A stretch of DNA of 64,000 bases from the NCBI GenBank assembly GCA_026929865.2, contig CM049400.1, positions 23,297,501-23,361,500 of the forward strand, given 5' to 3'. Positions 60,409 through 64,000 of the stretch are shown here, piece after piece. Position 1 is the first letter of the stretch, and every line of letters begins with the position of its first letter. This stretch comes from Hyperoplus lanceolatus (Eukaryota > Chordata > Actinopteri > Uranoscopiformes > Ammodytidae). Made by a program: the position numbers and the translations under genes. The notes beneath the pieces were generated by a model. It had not been told where the DNA came from. It made no database searches and was given only the letters and a program-made list of their open reading frames with translations.

Positions 60409-63400
60409 ATTTTTAATGGCAGTATGGCTCTTTCCTTTCAACCAAGTTGTTTTTTGTCTTTATGCTAAGCTAACCGCTACAGCCACTGGCTTTAGCTTAT
60501 TCTTTACACAATTATTTTGTTCTGGTATTATACACATTTAAGCAGCATTTTTCTACAAGGAACATTAGAGGCTATAACCAGTCTAACTGCTTCACAGTAT
60601 CACTGTGCTATTGTCTGACTCTAACAATGTGAGGATTTGAATGGCTCCTTTCACTGCTAAAAAACTCTGTTCAAGCAGAAGCTGAAGTGATAGGTATGTG
60701 CACTTGGAGTCAGTGGAAAAGCTATTCTTAGCTGACGTTTCACAGCAAGGTCACTTTTAAAACAAAATGTCTCCACCGCCATATCTAGGTCACAGCACAT
60801 TCTGTTACTTTCTCCGAAACTTCCTTCCTCTCTTCCTTCCTTTCTCCCTGCCAAGGCTTATAATTAAACACACACAATTATCCCAAATTTAATGGGATTC
60901 CAGAAGCAGGCTTTTATTTAAGAGGTAATGAATAATATTTTAATTGCATATGTAACTGTGAGATCGAATGTGCTTTTCTCATCACGTGTAATTACTACAC
61001 CACATTCTTCGACTGTGATATTCGGAGCAAGCGATCAATAGCTGATGAGTGTCTTTTTTTAGAGTCACCTTTGAGGTTACTAATTGTGAAATTATCTTGC
61101 AGGGAGAGAAAGAAGAGGAGGCATAAGCACAGTTAAAACATATGGACAGTGTCCTATTGTTTATTGATGTCTGTAATTAATGATATAATGCATGCCACTG
61201 AAGTAGTTTGACCTCTGAACCGATCATTATTCAGAGTGTAGCGGCATCAATCAAACTGTGCTTTTCTCAGATCTATTTCTGTACACCCCCTCAGGGACAG
61301 ACCAGGCACCCACTGTATCCTCATTTGTATTCAGCTGACCAAGGCCTTAGTACGAATGATTTAGTCTGTAGACATTGACTGGATGAGAGGCAGCAATGTG
61401 TGAGGTTTTTACAAGCTGCTGCTGAAGTTCATAAAGACAGCAGTGTCTGCTCCCCTGCCTCAAACTCAGAGAAAAAAGTAATTTTCTTTCATAGTACTTT
61501 GGTGTATTTACTGCTTTCTTTTTCCTCTCAATTCCACTGTGTATTTACTCGTCTTTGGGAGACAGGGGCTATAGTTTCCGGGGGGCCCTGTAATGACGGG
61601 CTCAGTGGTGTTATTCCCCCTCTCCACTTCATAATGACCATATGAATGTCTGCCTTTTTGGATGGAGTGCTGGCCAGATTTCGTTGGGCTATCTGGAAGA
61701 GTGTGGCACGCGTCACTGCCCAGCCTGAGGTTTTAAGAGGTGATGTGCGGTGTTGATGATGGTCCCCCTAGCTCTCCACCCAAAGCATCCCGGGCTCTCT
61801 ACCTCAGGACGGGCTGGCATATTAGAATAAGTCATTCCATTGTTAATTTAAATGGCTTAATACATCACTCTAAGGTAACAGAGTGATGTGAGCAGCGGAG
61901 GGAGCGAGTATGAGAGAGAGACGGAGATAGATGCCAAGGGGTGTTTCTTTAATATCAAATGAAATTGAATCCTGCATTACCTCACTTGTGCCGTTTTCTC
62001 AAGCAGCTCCCAGGCTATTAATGGAAAGCTGTAACAGGATTGGTTGGGTCTTTGGGTTCTTTAATTTCACTAAAGCTCCCAGATGTTGAGGTCTTTGTCT
62101 CTTTGCCGATTCCTGGTTGATCTATGGTGTTGTCTTTAAACCCGCCTGCAGTCCATTGTGGCTGTGTGTGTATGTGTGTGTGTTGTGTTATTGGGTCAGG
62201 TGAATCTATCAAGGACGCATAGAGTTGGGCAGTTCACACACCGGGGGGATAATTACAGGGTGATTGGTGTCCTCACGCTCTCTGCTCTCACTGTCTTTGT
62301 CTCCTCTCTGTTAGCCTCACTCTTACGTAAACGGACGCAGCAGCATGTCTGGCACTGGAAGTTGACCAAAAAAAAAGACTTAAAATAAAGCTACTCAGTC
62401 TCTGGATCCAGGACCTCTTACCTGTTCCATCTCCGGGGCCCTGCTTTGAACAGCTGTGTTGGTTTGATACGTTGTGAACCATTGTTTACAGATGTTTGTG
62501 GACTTATTTACACCAGCGGATTGACTGGAACACAGGACACGGCAGACTTTAATTCTCCACCATATCTGCTGCTATTATTAACTTAACCTAACCACGTCCC
62601 ATAGATAATTCATCACATTTTCCTTCCACTCTTCCACACCTTTTCTGTCTCACTCAGCCCTGGATCCTCACATTCACATGTCCTTTCTGAATCATAATGA
62701 CACAATCTGACATGCCGCCTTTCAAGTTCCCAAAACCAGCTGAATGAATTACTATGTAAAACAACTTCCAGTCTCCAGACCCCTTTTACGAAACAGTTTT
62801 TGAGAAATAACATTCTGCTGCTAACTTTGTAAAAGCAATTCCACTAGCATGTCTGTCCTTCAAATCTAAAGCTGCAGCTGGGAGACGGTTAACTTAGCGA
62901 CTTGAAAACTGCAAACTGAAAGATGGGGATAGGAGGGTTATGTGATTACTAATTCTTGGCCGGCCGCAGTGACTTCCTGGAGTAGCTTTCCCCTCTATGC
63001 TAGCCTTTGTAAATTGGTGAAGAATTGCATAGCAATTGCATTGCTGAATCAATAATGCTGCGCCGCTTCAACCTGCCAATTCTTGTTCATTCACTTCTAT
63101 CTATTTTTAAAAAACACATTCTCTTCATATTATGTTTTGAATATCATTTCAAAAATATTTAAATATGAAAACGAGTACAACAGAAACAAACTGAAGACCT
63201 CTAGCAATCCAAACTGTCTTTCAAAATATATAATTTTTATGCAAACAAAATTTCTTGTTCATCAGATTTTGAATGCTTCTCTGTATTGGTTTTATGATTA
63301 CAATATGTTCCTGAACTTCTCAAATGTCATTAGCAAAAGACTTCCTCAAACTCTATTCAGAACACTTGACCGTAGCCCTGCAGGTTGTAATGGTCTTAAT

Positions 63401-64000
63401 GCTTAGCTAAGTTACCCAATCACTGGCTGCAGCTTCAAATGTAAGTCTCTGCAACATTTCGGGCCATTCCTTTCAACAGTATACATATTGGATTCACCTT
63501 GTATTTCAAAGTTTGTAACCTTGTTTTCTGTTTTGTTTTTTAGGCAAGATTTCCTCCCAATCCCTGGTGCTGAAAAGTATGTTGCACACCTTCTCACCTG
63601 CATGTGATCTTGATGGAAATGTCTGGTTCTTCTGTACACAGACACACAGACACGCACAGATAGAGCACTAGCTATTTGCACTAGCTATTTGCACTTCCGG
63701 ACTTTGAAAGCTGTCAGCAAGGCAACAGCGAGTTGTTTCAGTACTATGGACAGTTCCTCCACAGAGACCTGCAGAGTGTTCAAACCGGAGGCTCTCACCT
63801 CACCCCATGTCTGACGGGGGACACCAACACTGAGTCCAATACTGAGATTTGCCAGACTGTGTGTGTGTGTGTGTGTGTGTGCACGTGAACGTGCACAGAT
63901 GAGTCCACCGAGTCACCAAGCCCTTCCCCCAACATACGCACATCATCCACCAAGAGCCATTCTATCTGTATGGAAATTTGGGCTCCACAGCTGGAATCCC
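60409..64000. other. Gene-free region with a candidate enhancer block
   Basis: 60900-61340 is complex TAAT-rich sequence (ATCACGTGTAATTACTAC, GTCTGTAATTAATGATATAA) that looks constrained. A (TG)n tract lies at about 63859-63880. No exon is recognised. Confidence 0.35.

Noticed and set aside
63541-63600. Possible exon after TTTTTTAG (GKISSQSLVLK) near the window end
   Set aside because: No donor follows and it does not match the next MAP2K5 segment (DSPVLPVGEFSEPFVHFITQ).

Overview
This is nuclear DNA of a ray-finned fish, most likely a percomorph teleost. The signs are split vertebrate genes with GT/AG introns, an AT-rich background, long (CA)n microsatellites, a fish-type tRNA-derived SINE and nested fish DNA transposons (hAT, piggyBac, CACTA-like and small TIR elements). 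Two host genes can be read exon by exon, and their order matches human 15q23 (IQCH, C15orf61, then MAP2K5 and SKOR1).

Region 1 (1-22.6 kb) is the 3' part of IQCH on the + strand. Sixteen coding exons join in frame into 871 residues and a stop, with an IQ calmodulin-binding motif followed by an ATP-grasp-like region. Roughly the first 150 residues lie upstream of the window. Its introns hold a solo-LTR-like fossil of about 2.1 kb (5073-7154), a V-SINE-like retroposon (15.8 kb), a decayed hAT-like repeat (16.4 kb) and a TIR element carrying a second hAT element inside it (18.8-20.8 kb).

Region 2 (23.6-25.6 kb) is C15orf61 on the + strand: two coding exons giving 156 residues, behind a likely non-coding first exon. 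A 356-bp TIR element ends 11 bp before the probable 3' splice site of the first coding exon.

Region 3 (25774-34744) is best read as one roughly 9-kb CACTA-like DNA transposon. It begins and ends with CACTGAAAAAA in inverted orientation, has subterminal ATCATGTT-type repeats, and carries a spliced gene: a C2H2 zinc finger plus the C-terminal region of a multicopy fish family often labelled SAMD3-like. The gene has lost its middle. A 1.1-kb hAT element sits in its coding exon with a perfect 8-bp target duplication, and a 2.5-kb core-deleted piggyBac copy sits in an intron. The 3' end of the gene is followed by decayed tandem copies of itself.

Region 4 (34.7-64 kb) has no intact gene that I can recognise. 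It is rich in homeobox-type TAAT/ATTA sequence blocks and resembles a genomic regulatory block. The only coding trace is a pair of tiny exon-like pieces at 58.9 and 59.3 kb, in the order, strand and reading of part of the MAP2K5 kinase domain. No other MAP2K5 exon was found, which suggests exon relics of a lost bystander copy after the teleost genome duplication. Three small TIR elements with TAGYCTGG-type ends (48.9, 54.0 and 60.1 kb) belong to related families; two of them have 9-bp target duplications.
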